From Sorghum bicolor (Eukaryota; Streptophyta; Magnoliopsida; Poales; Poaceae), in the NCBI RefSeq assembly GCF_000003195.3, contig NC_012870.2, positions 50,286,396 to 50,350,395 on the forward strand: DNA of 64,000 nucleotides. Reading direction: 5' to 3'. How positions within the stretch are numbered: position 1 is the first letter of the stretch; every line of letters starts with the position of its first letter. The notes beneath the pieces were generated by a model. That model saw only the letters and a list, made by a program, of their open reading frames with translations. It did not search any database and was not told the origin of the DNA. Position numbers and translations under genes: made by a program. Shown here piece by piece: positions 1 through 9,887 of the stretch.

Positions 1-1849
1 ATGGTCGCCCTCAGTCGCTTCATCTCAAGGCTAGGAGAAAAAGGCCTCCCTTTCTTTAAACTGTTAAAAGCGTCGGAAAAATTTTCTTGGACAGAAGAAG
101 CCGACACTGCATTCAACCAGCTTAAGACCTTCCTCACTTCACCACCTGTCCTTACAGCGCCTCAGCCCAATGAAGACCTACTCCTTTACATTGCTGCAAC
201 CGACAGGGTTGTCTCCACGGCAATAGTGGTCGAGCGAGGTGAACCAGGTCACGCCTACAAGGTCCAGAGACCAGTTTACTTCATAAGTGAAGTCTTAAAC
301 GAGTCCAAGGCCAGGTATCCACAAATACAGAAGCTCATATACGCCATTCTAATAACGTCAAGAAAGCTGAAGCACTACTTCGACGGCCATCGAGTCCTGG
401 TGACAACCAGTTTCCCTCTCGGGGACATCCTGCGCAATAAAGACGCCAATGACAGAATCGTGAAATGGGCAATGGAATTATGTCCATTTTCCCTGGAGTT
501 CCAGAGTCGCACCACTGTCAAGTCTCAGGCCCTGGTCGATTTCATTGCTGAATGGACGGATCTCAACGAGCTTTCCGTTCCCGATGTCTCAGACCACTGG
601 TCAATGTTCTTTGACGGGTCCTTGAACATCAACGGTGCCGGCGCTGGGATACTGTTCGTATCACCCAACAAGGACAAACTGCGTTACGTCCTTCGGATCC
701 TTTTTCCGGCGTCAAACAACGTCGCTGAATACGAAGCATGCTTGCATGGCATAAGACTAGCCGTCGAGCTGGGAGTCAAGCGCCTCTATGTTTATGGCGA
801 CTCCGCTTTGGTCATCAACCAGCTCAACAAGGAGTGGGACGCAACCCACGAGAAGATGGATCTCTACTGCAAAGAAATTCGCAAATGGGAAACCAACTTC
901 TACGGCATAGAGTACATCCACGTGGTCCGGGATAAGAACCAAGCAGCAGATGCGTTGTCGAAGTTAGGCTCATCTCGGGCCCAGATCCCGCGGGGTATTT
1001 TCGTCCAGGACATCCACGAGCCGAGCGTAGGCTCCTCCCTGGTCGACAAGCAGCCCACCGAGGCAATGCTCATAGACGACGCCACTCCGACAACCGATGG
1101 GCATGACTGGCGTACCCCGTTCATCAAATACATATCGGACGGGACAGGCCTTCAGGACAAAACAGAGAACGAGCGCCTCATTCGACGATCAAAGAACTAC
1201 ATCCTGGTCGACGACAAACTCATGCGGAAAAACGCAAGCTCCGAAGTACTGCTCAAGTGCATACCCCAAGATGATGGTATCAAGCTCTTAGAGGACATAC
1301 ATGCTGGATCCTGCGGCAATCACGCCGCATCCAGAACGCTGGTCGGAAAGGCTTTCCGAGCAGGTTTTTATTGGCCAACCGCGGTCGGTGACGCAGAAAA
1401 ACTGGTTCGACATTGTGAAGGATGCCAGTTTTTCGCTAAGAGGACCCACGTACCTGCCCACGAAATTCAAACCATCCCGTCGTCTTGGCCCTTTGCTTGC
1501 TGGGGGCTTGACATGATCGGGCCATTTAAACCAGCCCCGGGCAATTTCAAGTTTGTTTTCGTGTTAATCGACAACTTCTCCAAGTGGATTGAATACATGC
1601 CTCTGGTCAAGGCAACCTCCGAGAAGGCTGTGGAGTTCCTCAATCAAATCATACACAGATTCGGCATCCCGAACAGCATAATCACCGACCTGGGCACTCA
1701 GTTTACTGGCACCACTTTTTGGGACTTCTGCGATGACAGAGGCATAGTCATAAAATACGTGTCAGTGGCACATCCACGTGCCAACGGTCAAGTGGAACGT
1801 GCTAACGGAATGATCGTTGACGCCCTAAAGAAAAGGTTGTACACCGAAA
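1..1849 (+). pseudogene. Ty3/Gypsy (Tat lineage) pol fragment: RT tail, RNase H, second RNase H, integrase
   Basis: This is an open frame entering from the left window edge. Residues 1-185 look like the RT connection and retroviral-type RNase H. Residues about 200-330 form a second, archaeal-like RNase H ([22 protein letters not shown] and NQAADALS motifs). Residues about 430-620 are integrase: the His/Cys zinc site reads HAG..H and CEGCQ, and the core has [15 protein letters not shown] and NGQVERANG, so the D,D,E positions are present. Two RNase H domains are a recognised hallmark of the Tat lineage. The frame runs abruptly into unrelated satellite DNA at about 1850, removing the integrase C-terminus, so the element is truncated. 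gag and protease lie outside the window or are lost. Confidence 0.9.
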
Positions 1850-3850
1850 ACTATATGTGTCAATTGTGGATTTTCAACTACACCTTCCCAACACTTTGTC
1901 AAATGAAAAAATGGTCTATATATTAAATGTTAGATTTTGATGAGTGGAACAATATTGGTATTAATGACTTTTCCATTCGAGACCATCTAGGGTTCCGAAA
2001 ACCGATGCGTGGCTATGAATTCTTTCAAAATTCAAAATTGAGTGGTTCAAACTTTTCCAAAAGAAAAGTTGACCATTAGACTGAATGTAGAACTTGATGA
2101 GTGTAACAAACTTTGTATTCATGACTTTTCCATTTGGGACCATCTAGGGTTCGGTCAAAGTGTGTGTTTCTAAAAACCAATGCTTTGACTTTGGTCAAAC
2201 TTGGTCAAATGACCCATTTGATGACTTGAAATGAAAAAACTTTGAATACAAAGTTGTTAGAGATCATCAAGATCTACATTTGATATATTGTCCATTTTTC
2301 CATTTGGATAAATTTGAGCCAATCCGAAGCACATTTGTTCAAAATCCAAGACGGGTTTGGTCAAATGACAAACTAAATTACTTGAAATGAAAAAAATTTG
2401 AATACCAAGTTGTTAGATATCATCAAGATCTAAACTTTGTATATAGACAATTTTTCTATTTGAGAAAGTTTAAGTTTACAATACCGACCAAATCTTGAAC
2501 TCACACAAACTATATGTAACTATATGTGTCAACTTTGGATTTTCAACTACACCTTCCCAACACTTTGTCAAATGCAAAAATGGTCTATATATTAAATGTA
2601 GATTTTGATGAGTGGAACAATATTGGTCTTAATGACTTTTCCATTGAGACCTTCTAGGGTTCCGAAAACCGATGCGTGGCTATGAATTCTTTCAAAATTT
2701 AAAATTGAGTGGTTCAAACTTTTCCAAAAGAAAAGTTGATCATTAGACCAAATGTAGAACTTGATGAGTGTCAAAAAACATTGTATTCATGACTTTTCCA
2801 TTTGGAACCATCTAGGGTTCGGACAAAGTGTGTGCTTCTAAAAACCAATGCTTTGACTTTGGTCAAACTTGGTCAAATGACCCATTTGATGACTTGAAAT
2901 GAAAAAAATTTGAATACAAAGTTGTTAGAGATCATCAAGATCTATATTTGATATATTGTCCATTTGGATAAATTTGAGCCAATCCTAAGCACATTTGTTT
3001 AAAATCCAAGACGGATTTTGGTCAAACTTGATTAAATGACAAACTAAATTACTTAAAATGAAAAAAAATTGAATACCAAGTTGTTAGATATCATCAAGAT
3101 CTAAACATTTTATATAGACAATTTTTCCATTTGAGAAAGTTTAAGTTTACAATACTCACCAAATCTTGAATCTCACACAAACTATATGAAACTATATGTG
3201 TCAATTGTGGATTTTCAACTACACCTTCCTAACACTTTGTCAAATGCAAAAATGGTCTATATATTAAATGTAGATTTTGATGAGTGGAACAATATTGGTA
3301 TTCATGACTTTTTCATTCGAGACCATCTAGGGTTCCGAAAACCAATGCGTGGCTATGAATTATTTGAAAATTCAAAATTGAGTGGTTCAAACTTTTCCAA
3401 AAGAAAAGTTGACCATTAGACCAAATGTAGAACTTGATGTGTGTAATAAACTTTGTATTCATGACTTTTCCATTTGGGACCATCTAGGGTTCGATCATTG
3501 TGTGTGTTTCTGAAAACCAATGCTTTGACTGTTTTGACTGTGGTCAAACTTGGTCAAATGACCCATTTGATAACTTGAAATGAAAAACAATTGACTACAA
3601 AGTCATCAAATGGGACTAAAGATATATATTCACCATTACATCGGATTAAAGACATTTGATATATTGAAAAAGTTGTTCAATTTTTGTTTGGTCAAAATTA
3701 CATCGGATTAAAGACATTTTGTTTGGTCAAAATTGACTAAAAACAAATTGACTACAAAGTTGTTAGAGATCATCGAGATCTACATTTGATATATTGTCCA
3801 TTTTTCAATTTGGATAAATTTGAGCCAATCCTAAGCACAATTGTTCAAAA
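1850..3850. repeat. CACTA internal satellite, about 3 units of about 670 bp
   Basis: Units begin with the same string (AACTATATGTGTCAATTGTG or close) near 1851, 2518 and 3190, a period of roughly 670 bp. Each contains a run of related sub-motifs such as GGTCAAACTTGGTCAAATGA and TTAGATATCATCAAGATC. The third unit is disturbed after about 3600 by extra copies of TACATCGGATTAAAGACATT. The same satellite recurs at 50211-51540 inside the complete CACTA, directly after its TNP2 gene, so it is a component of the transposon family and not a chromosomal satellite. The short ORFs in it are chance. Confidence 0.85.
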
Positions 3851-4390
3851 TTGAGTGGTTCAAAATTTTATGTTCCCAAATTTATTATACAAGCAATTAG
3901 ACAAAAACAAATGGAACTATTATTTTTTAACAAATTAATACAAATTCTTTTATTTACTATGCAATTAACAAAATTAACCTAATTATTGTAAGCATAAATA
4001 AATAATAAATAGAAAAGAAATCTTTAAAAAATAATCTGATGTAATGGTGAATATCACGTATATCACGATTTTGGAGATAAATGATGATAAATGAACAAAA
4101 TTTATGTTTAAATAATGCACAAACAAATTTTCTACCAAAAATAGCTACTTTAAGATATTAAAATTAAATAATACATTTTTGCATTAACAATTACTAATTA
4201 TTTTCATATTTAAGTTTGCTATTATAAGAGATGGAAAGATTTTATATTTCCAAATTTATTATGTAATTAATTAGACAAAAAGAAATAGAACTATTATTTT
4301 TTAACAAATTAATACCTATTATTCTATTTACTATGCAATTAACAAAATTAATCTACTTATTGTAAGCATAAATAAATAAGAAACGACAAA
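3851..4390. repeat. AT-rich stretch with an internal direct duplication
   Basis: A block of about 135 bp at 3880-4015 (from AGACAAAAACAAATGGAACT to GTAAGCATAAATAAATAATA) recurs, slightly diverged, at about 4250-4380. The rest is low-complexity AT sequence. No gene is seen. Confidence 0.6.
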
Positions 4391-4394
4391 AATA

Positions 4395-4560
4395 TTTTTA
4401 GTCCCACTTCCTGGATGGAACCGGGAATAAAGGTTGCCTTTAGTCCTGATTCCTGGTTGGAACCGGGACTAAAGGTTGGACCTTTAGTCACGGTGCGTAT
4501 CACCAACCGGGACTAAAGATCTTTTAGTCCAAGTTGGTGACACGCACCGGGACTAAAAGT
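4395..4560. repeat. Inverted CCGGGACTAAAG / CTTTAGTC palindromes (CACTA-type)
   Basis: Alternating forward and reverse copies of a TTTAGTC..GGTTGG / AACCGGGACTAAAG motif can fold into hairpins. Such arrays are the usual transposase-binding subterminal repeats of grass CACTA elements. Here they sit upstream of the second gene, as at 51897-51934 in the complete copy. Confidence 0.7.
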
Positions 4561-4566
4561 CCCCGC

Positions 4567-4960
4567 GGGTATTTAACCGAACAGTTGTCTTCCTCCTCGA
4601 TCTAGTTCGACGTTGCCCTAGTTTCTTCCTCCGCCGCGCGCCGCTCCCCACCGTCGCCTCACGCCCTCGTCCCAGGCCGAGCGCCGTCGTCTCGAGCCCG
4701 GCTAGGAGCGCCGCCGCCGCCGCCGCAGCCACCCCTCGTCCTCGGGCCGAGCCGAGGAGCGCCGCCACCGTACTACCGGCCCCGCTTTCTTCTCCGGCGC
4801 CCGCTGCGAGCTTCTTCGATCTCCGGCACCGCGTGAGCTTCTTCTCCGGCGCGGCTACGCGAGCTTCTTCTCCGGTGCCGCTGCAAGCTTCTTCTCTCGG
4901 CCGCTGCTGCGAGCTTTTTGATCTCGGCCACCATCATACTGCGCAGTATAATTCTTGGTC
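4567..4960 (+). promoter_or_regulatory. Probable promoter and GC-rich leader of the CACTA-1 TNPA-like gene
   Basis: A TATA-like GGTATTTAACC at 4567-4577 follows the palindromes. It is followed by a CT- and GCC-rich leader that matches in style the region after the TATA box at 51943 in the complete CACTA. Small ORFs on both strands here are products of the CCG repeats and are not called as genes. Confidence 0.45.
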
Positions 4961-5224
4961 GGCACTTGTGATGATTTTTTTAGAAACTGTGTTGAGCGCT
5001 CTGTTGTATATATATTGAGATGAGATGATATAATTTATATTTTATAATTTATCCTTTGTATGATATAATTTATATGATATAATTTATCCTGTGGAAAACT
5101 TGAAATTTGTAATTTATTTTTACAGTATGTTGCTAAGGCCTTAGTTGTAATTAGTTATTGTTATTTATCCTGTGTAGAAGCTTAATTAGTCTATGTTAGC
5201 CATAATTACAGTGTAATTTATATG

Positions 5225-5790
5225 ATATATTTGTCAAATAAAAACAAAAGTGTTACAGTACCAAAAACCAAAAAAAAATTCAAAACTAAACAAGTCCTTA
5301 GTTGTTGTATCGAATATAATATGGAATATCAAAAGAGCAGTTTGGATATTAATTAAAAAATTAATTACATAATTTCTCTAAAAATGTGAGACAAATTTAT
5401 TATATCTAACTAATTAAGCTTAAAAAAGATTTGTCTCGCGGTGTCCCTATGAACTGTGTAATTAGTTATTTTTTTCTCTAGTGTCCCTATGAACTGTGTA
5501 ATTAGTTATTTTTTTCTCTATATTTAATACTCTTAGCTAATTTTATCTAATTTTTAGCTAAGGCATGTATACATATATATGGAAGTGTTTCGTTTATCAT
5601 ATTTGTCTCGCAAATTTGTCTCGCAAATTAATTACATGCTGTAAACATATAAATGAAGGGCCTTGTTTTCTTGCAAAAGATTTATCTCACAAATTTGTCT
5701 CGCAAATTAATTACATGTTGTAAACATATATATGGAGGGCCTTGTTTACTTGCAAAAAATTTGTCTCGCAAATTAATTACATCCTGCAGT
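5225..5790. repeat. Fragments of a GGCCTTGTTTA-type MITE, with a 40-bp tandem duplication
   Basis: The segment 5235-5303 ends in AACTAAACAAGTCC. Segments with TTTGTCTCGCAAATTAATTACA or close follow at about 5430, 5600, 5690 and 5765, and GGGCCTTGTTT occurs at about 5656 and 5738. These are familiar from a grass MITE family that ends in GGCCTTGTTTAG. The pieces are scrambled and no clean target duplication was found. At 5441-5480 and 5481-5520 a 40-bp unit is perfectly duplicated in tandem. Confidence 0.5.
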
Positions 5791-6170
5791 GGCGTTTTTA
5801 TTTATCCACACGTTTTTATCTATCTATGCAAGAGTTAATGGACAAAAAATGGAAGTGCTTTCGTTTTTTAGATATTTATAAAAAAGTTACACATCCAGAT
5901 TTACTTATTGATAAATATTTATATTTATTAAAATATTCATTAGATAATGTGTAGACAAATATTTTACAATAAAATCCTCTTAAAACTACTCAAAAGCTAT
6001 ATTTATCTTTATGATAAAATCCCAAAATGTGGGGACAAATATTGTATCCAAATATTATCTAAGTTTAGCCTATCCAAATAATTTATGTTGATCGCGTCAA
6101 ATACTTTTGCGTTGGATATATTAAGTACGAGATTTGACAAATAACTTTTAACACTTAATTAAATTTGCAG

Positions 6171-6854
6171 AAACGGCCAATCCGAATGACAACATGGATG
6201 GTGCAATGATGGACCTAATCAACAGCGGCGCTAATCCAGATCCCCAAGGCGAAGATGATGGGAGTCAGTACTTTGCTGATTATGAAGAACTTGTGCGAGA
6301 CAATCCTGATGATGTTTATCTACAATCTAGTATATATATATGAAATTAAAATAAATGACATTTATACTAATATATTTATACTTGTTTGTGTAGCCCTCTA
6401 GATCGGCGACAACTTGTGAGAAGAGTAGAAAAGTGTGCGGCCCGAAGAAGCTGTTGGAGGGTCGGTACATTATGTCGGAATTCGATGAGGGTACAAGACA
6501 AGTACTATGTGGCAGACACCGGGCAACAATTTGTGTGGCTACTATATGTGCGAGTTTATGACGGTCAATGCCAAAAGAACTAACCTTGACCACCTAAAAG
6601 TACGTAACATGTATATGTAATAAGTTTATTTCATTTATTTGTTGCTATTTAATAAATCCTATTCATACATCTAACTTTTTTCTTTAATATCTATTAAAGG
6701 AGATGTGGTTAAAGGAGCAGGTGTTGGAGGCGGTCCGCCTAAAAGGAATTCAATCGCAGAATTTCTTAACGTCCTGAGTCCCGACGGCGAGTGCTACTTC
6801 AACCCTGAGGAGCCGATGAAACCAAATCACGATGATCATTTGTACGATGCTTGA
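6171..6854 (+). pseudogene. Gutted CACTA second gene (TNPA/Transposase_24 start fused to Ulp1-type last exon)
   Basis: An acceptor-preceded exon at 6171 encodes an acidic stretch with DDGSQYFADYEE, the counterpart of NDGSQYFIDYNE at about 53251 in the complete CACTA. A second exon from 6394 matches the exon at 53499 (PKKLLEGRYIMSEFDEGT). A last exon at about 6700-6854 ends in PNHDDHLYDA-stop, matching the PNNDDHLYRF-stop end at 57079. Everything between (the Transposase_24 core, the proline-rich linker and the protease catalytic exons) is missing. The gene therefore keeps only its first and last pieces, as is common in internally deleted CACTA derivatives. Confidence 0.7.
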
Positions 6855-7109
6855 GTGACGAAGATAAATTGTGTTGTAAATACTTTGTCCGTGATGCATA
6901 TGTGTAAATATCATATTATGGACCTATAGATACATATAATATATATAGTGTTTTATAGTATATTTATATATAATGCTTTAAATTATATAAATTATAGGTG
7001 CGCGTTGCATAAACTACCAGTAAACAATATGCATTCGAAAAAAATAATAACATAATTAGAAACCCTAAATGGAAAACCAAAAGAAAAGAAAAGAAAAAAA
7101 AAGAAAGAA

Positions 7110-7330
7110 GTCTTTAGTCCCGGTTGCTAGCAACAACCGGAACTAAAAGTGGAGGCCAGGTGGCACACCCTGACGCACCTTTTAGTCCCGGTTGCTGTTA
7201 CCAACCAGAACTAAAGGTGGACCTTTAGTCCCGGTCCGCAGAACCGGTACTAAAGGCGGGATATTTAGTCCCGAAACCTTAGCCCCGGTTCCGTAGCCGG
7301 GACGGCCCGGGGCTAAAGCCCTTTCCTGCC
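7110..7330. repeat. Right subterminal palindromes of CACTA-1
   Basis: Repeated TTTAGTCCCGGTTGCT / AACCGGAACTAAA units occur in alternating orientation, ending in GGCCCGGGGCTAAAGCCC. Their position after the last exon matches 57373-57616. A terminal TAGTG does not follow. Confidence 0.65.
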
Positions 7331-7951
7331 CCACGTGTCATACGCATTTCATATTTGCCAATTTTGCCATCGATTCATGCATACAAGTAATTTGTCCATG
7401 TACATCTGCAATAGGTAAGTTGTACACTAAATATGCATCATTTCATATGATTTTAGCTTGGTGGTGGGTGAAATATTGACGGTTAAACAGGGTGTTGGTG
7501 ACCGTCAACAATTGCCAAGACTCGAGTGCGCAGACGTGGCCGAGCGGTGAGAGTTCGGTAGATCCCTAGCCACGCTGCAGAAGGGGAATGAGAAGGGAGG
7601 GAGCAGCGGAACCCTAGCCACGTCTCTTATAGTTAGCTGCTTCTGGGCTGCCAAACGACTAGGCGATAAGCCCAGCCACATCCAGCCCAGCAAGCCTTCC
7701 CATCTCCCTTGTCTCTCTCGCTCTCTGTCTATTGAACAGCCCGCGCTAGCAGTCATGACGGTGGCCCAGAGGGACTCATGGCAGTTTGACGGATCGCCAA
7801 GCGTTGCCAAAGCAGAGGCAGAGCACAGCAATCACGGTCACTACAGGGTCCGTCTAGGAGCACTACGAGCAGCGGAGTGGAGCTAGATAGCGCGGATCCA
7901 AACATGCAACGGCGATGGGAGCGTGGCGAAATGCCACAACGCACGGACCTA
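7331..7951. other. Intergenic, no gene seen
   Basis: Mixed-composition DNA without a supported gene. The minus-strand frame of 108 codons at 7505-7831 has no recognisable domain and no clear promoter, so I treat it as chance. Confidence 0.4.
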
Positions 7952-8208
7952 CTCCCTCCATCCCAAATTATAAGTCATTCCAAGGATTTTGGAGAGTCAA
8001 AACATTTTCACGTTTAACCAAAATTATAGAGTGAAATACTAAGATTTGTAATGTAAAGTGAGTATACTATGAAAATATAATTAAAGAAGAATCTAATGAT
8101 ATTTAGTTTGTATCATAATAGTTATTATTTTATCATATAAATTTAATTAAACTTTTAAAAGTTTAACTCTTCAAGATTCTTGGAATAACTTACATAGGAC
8201 GGAGGGAG
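7952..8208. mobile_element. Stowaway-like MITE with TA target duplication
   Basis: The termini CTCCCTCCATCCCAAATTAT and (reversed) CTCCCTCCGTCCTATG form an inverted pair, flanked by TA at 7950-7951 and 8209-8210. The interior is AT-rich and has no ORF. Size, CTCCCTCC ends and the TA target fit the Stowaway (Tc1/mariner) class. Confidence 0.85.
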
Positions 8209-8439
8209 TAGCTCGCAGGGCCGCGGCAACGACATAGCGTTATGCCACAACATACAGCTGGCGATCGAGGCATGCAGCAATCTGCCTAGCGCGATCCGTG
8301 TTGTGTGGTGGTGCAGAGTTGGGTTGATGTGTTGCACGAGGCTGCGCGGTATAGCATCAGCGAGCTTGCTTGGTGTGGTGGCTCGGCGGCCGTGTGCTGG
8401 CCATCGATCCGTGACAGCGTGGCCGCCGGTGAGCTTTTT

Positions 8440-8697
8440 CATAATACTCAAAAATAATTTTCAAGGCTGGTCCTGAAGACCATCTGACTCTACACTGACG
8501 AGTTTTGAGGAATTTGCACAACGCAACCGTTTTTGCAAACGGATTTTTAGTCCCGGCCGGTGGACTTTTTTAGAAATGCTGTTTTAAGTCGGCGATCTGG
8601 CTGTCTGTAGAAATGAACTATTTTTACAATCGATAGGATAGTGTTGGCTTTCTAAAAGTGGATTTTGACCATGCCTAAAAATCATTTCTGCAGTAGT
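8440..8697. mobile_element. Solo right end of a CACTA element
   Basis: The sequence ends in TTTCTGCAGTAGTG at 8684-8697, the reverse complement of a CACTACTGCAGAAA terminus. Several TTTCTA / TAGAAA subterminal motifs precede it. A matching left terminus with a TAT duplication was not found upstream, so this is a broken end or the right end of a larger degraded copy. Its subterminal motif differs from that of CACTA-1. Confidence 0.55.
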
Positions 8698-9038
8698 GTA
8701 TATTGGGCCCATATTAGCTTGAGATTGTGGCCTGCTTGGCTCCATGCATTACTTTTAACTAATTAGCGAGTTATTTCTTGATTATGTGGATCACCTTATG
8801 TAAATTCGGGTACATGTGTATTTTCTATTGAACACTAGTCTGTCCTAAAAATCCTACAGGATCAAGTATTTCCGAATGGAGATTCTAATTTGGAAGGTAA
8901 TGTACTAGGTCGTTGTGTGTGCATCAGTAATGCATGTAAATGTCTGAATTAACTTCCATTGTCTTCATATTTGTTCAAATTCTATATCTTCTTGTCAAAC
9001 TTGCTGAGCAGGGGTCAACACTGAAGACCTTACTTGTA

Positions 9039-9274
9039 CTCAATCCATCCCAAATTGTAAGTCGTTTGACTTTTTTAATATCAAGTTTGACCACTCGTCT
9101 TATTTAAAGTTTTGTACAAAATATCACTTTTTTTTGTTGTGTATTGGTTTATTAATAAAAGTTCTTCAAGAATGACTTAAATTTGACTATATTTGCACAA
9201 ATTTTTTGAATAAGACGAGTAGTCAAACTTGAGGTAAAAAAAGTTAAACGACTTACAATTTGGGATGGAGGCAG
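9039..9274. mobile_element. Stowaway-like MITE with TA target duplication
   Basis: The ends are CATCCCAAATTGTAAGTCGT and its inverse ACGACTTACAATTTGGGATG, flanked by TA at 9037-9038 and 9275-9276. Long inverted arms (for example CAAGTTTGACCACTCGTCTT against AAGACGAGTAGTCAAACTTG) give a strong hairpin. No coding capacity. Confidence 0.88.
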
Positions 9275-9887
9275 TAACTAATAATTGGCAGTCGCCACAA
9301 TAGTTATATATTGGTTCTATAAAGTTCTATTCGTTCCGACCTGTGTGTCTGTAAGATTGTTGCTAAGGAAAATAAATGTTTCATTATTTGTACAGCTATC
9401 TGTATTAGCAGCAAGGCGTGCCTTGGTTTAGGTTTTAATGTCATGATTAGAGATGGTTTTGTTTGCAGATAAAACAACATCTAGCTAGGACAGCCATGTA
9501 CTTAATCCAGATTATCATCACATTATGACCCTATTCATTTCAGCACATTGATCTTCCACACAACCTTCTCAGGTAGATCTTCGGGCATGCAAAAGAAGCA
9601 AACCACACTAATAAACCTTTTAACTTCTATATATAAATAATAATAATTAAAAAGGAATAAAGTACATCATAGAATGCATATTAAAAACAAGGCTCACTGG
9701 AATCTTACATGTATATATATGACACTATCGCAATACACAAAATAAGTATACACACCCAAATGAAGCTGTACTTTATTCTGTAGAAACAAAAAAAACAAAA
9801 CAGGACTGCAAACCACGCTAGCTAGACCACACATGCAACTCATAGCTAGCAACGTTGATCATTGACCAATGTTCTCGATTCAACCGA
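9275..9887. other. 3' flank of the Ole e 1-domain gene, no gene seen
   Basis: AT-rich DNA downstream of the minus-strand gene that ends at 9888. It probably holds that gene's 3' UTR and polyadenylation signals, but I cannot place the cleavage site. Confidence 0.4.

Larger units (their letters stand above)
1850..7330 (+). mobile_element. CACTA (En/Spm) transposon, right half only (CACTA-1)
   Basis: The order of parts matches the right half of the complete CACTA at 38313-57616: internal satellite, AT-rich stretch, one pair of CCGGGACTAAAG-type palindromes, TATA-like box with GC-rich leader, TNPA/Ulp1-type exons, then right subterminal palindromes. The left half with TNP2 is absent, and the satellite abuts a Tat integrase directly. 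I could not find a right CACTA terminus just after 7330, so the right edge is approximate. It is a non-autonomous relic. Confidence 0.75.

Noticed and set aside
1850..3850. Tandem array as a possible CRISPR or centromeric satellite
   Set aside because: Units of about 670 bp without short spacers rule out CRISPR; the same unit at the same place in another CACTA shows it belongs to the transposon.
4553..4768. Ala/Arg-rich minus-strand ORF
   Set aside because: Product of GCC repeats in a CACTA leader region; no conserved domain.
7331..7380. CACGTGTCAT near the end of CACTA-1 as its right terminus
   Set aside because: It does not end in TAGTG and no 3-bp duplication can be paired, because the left end is missing.
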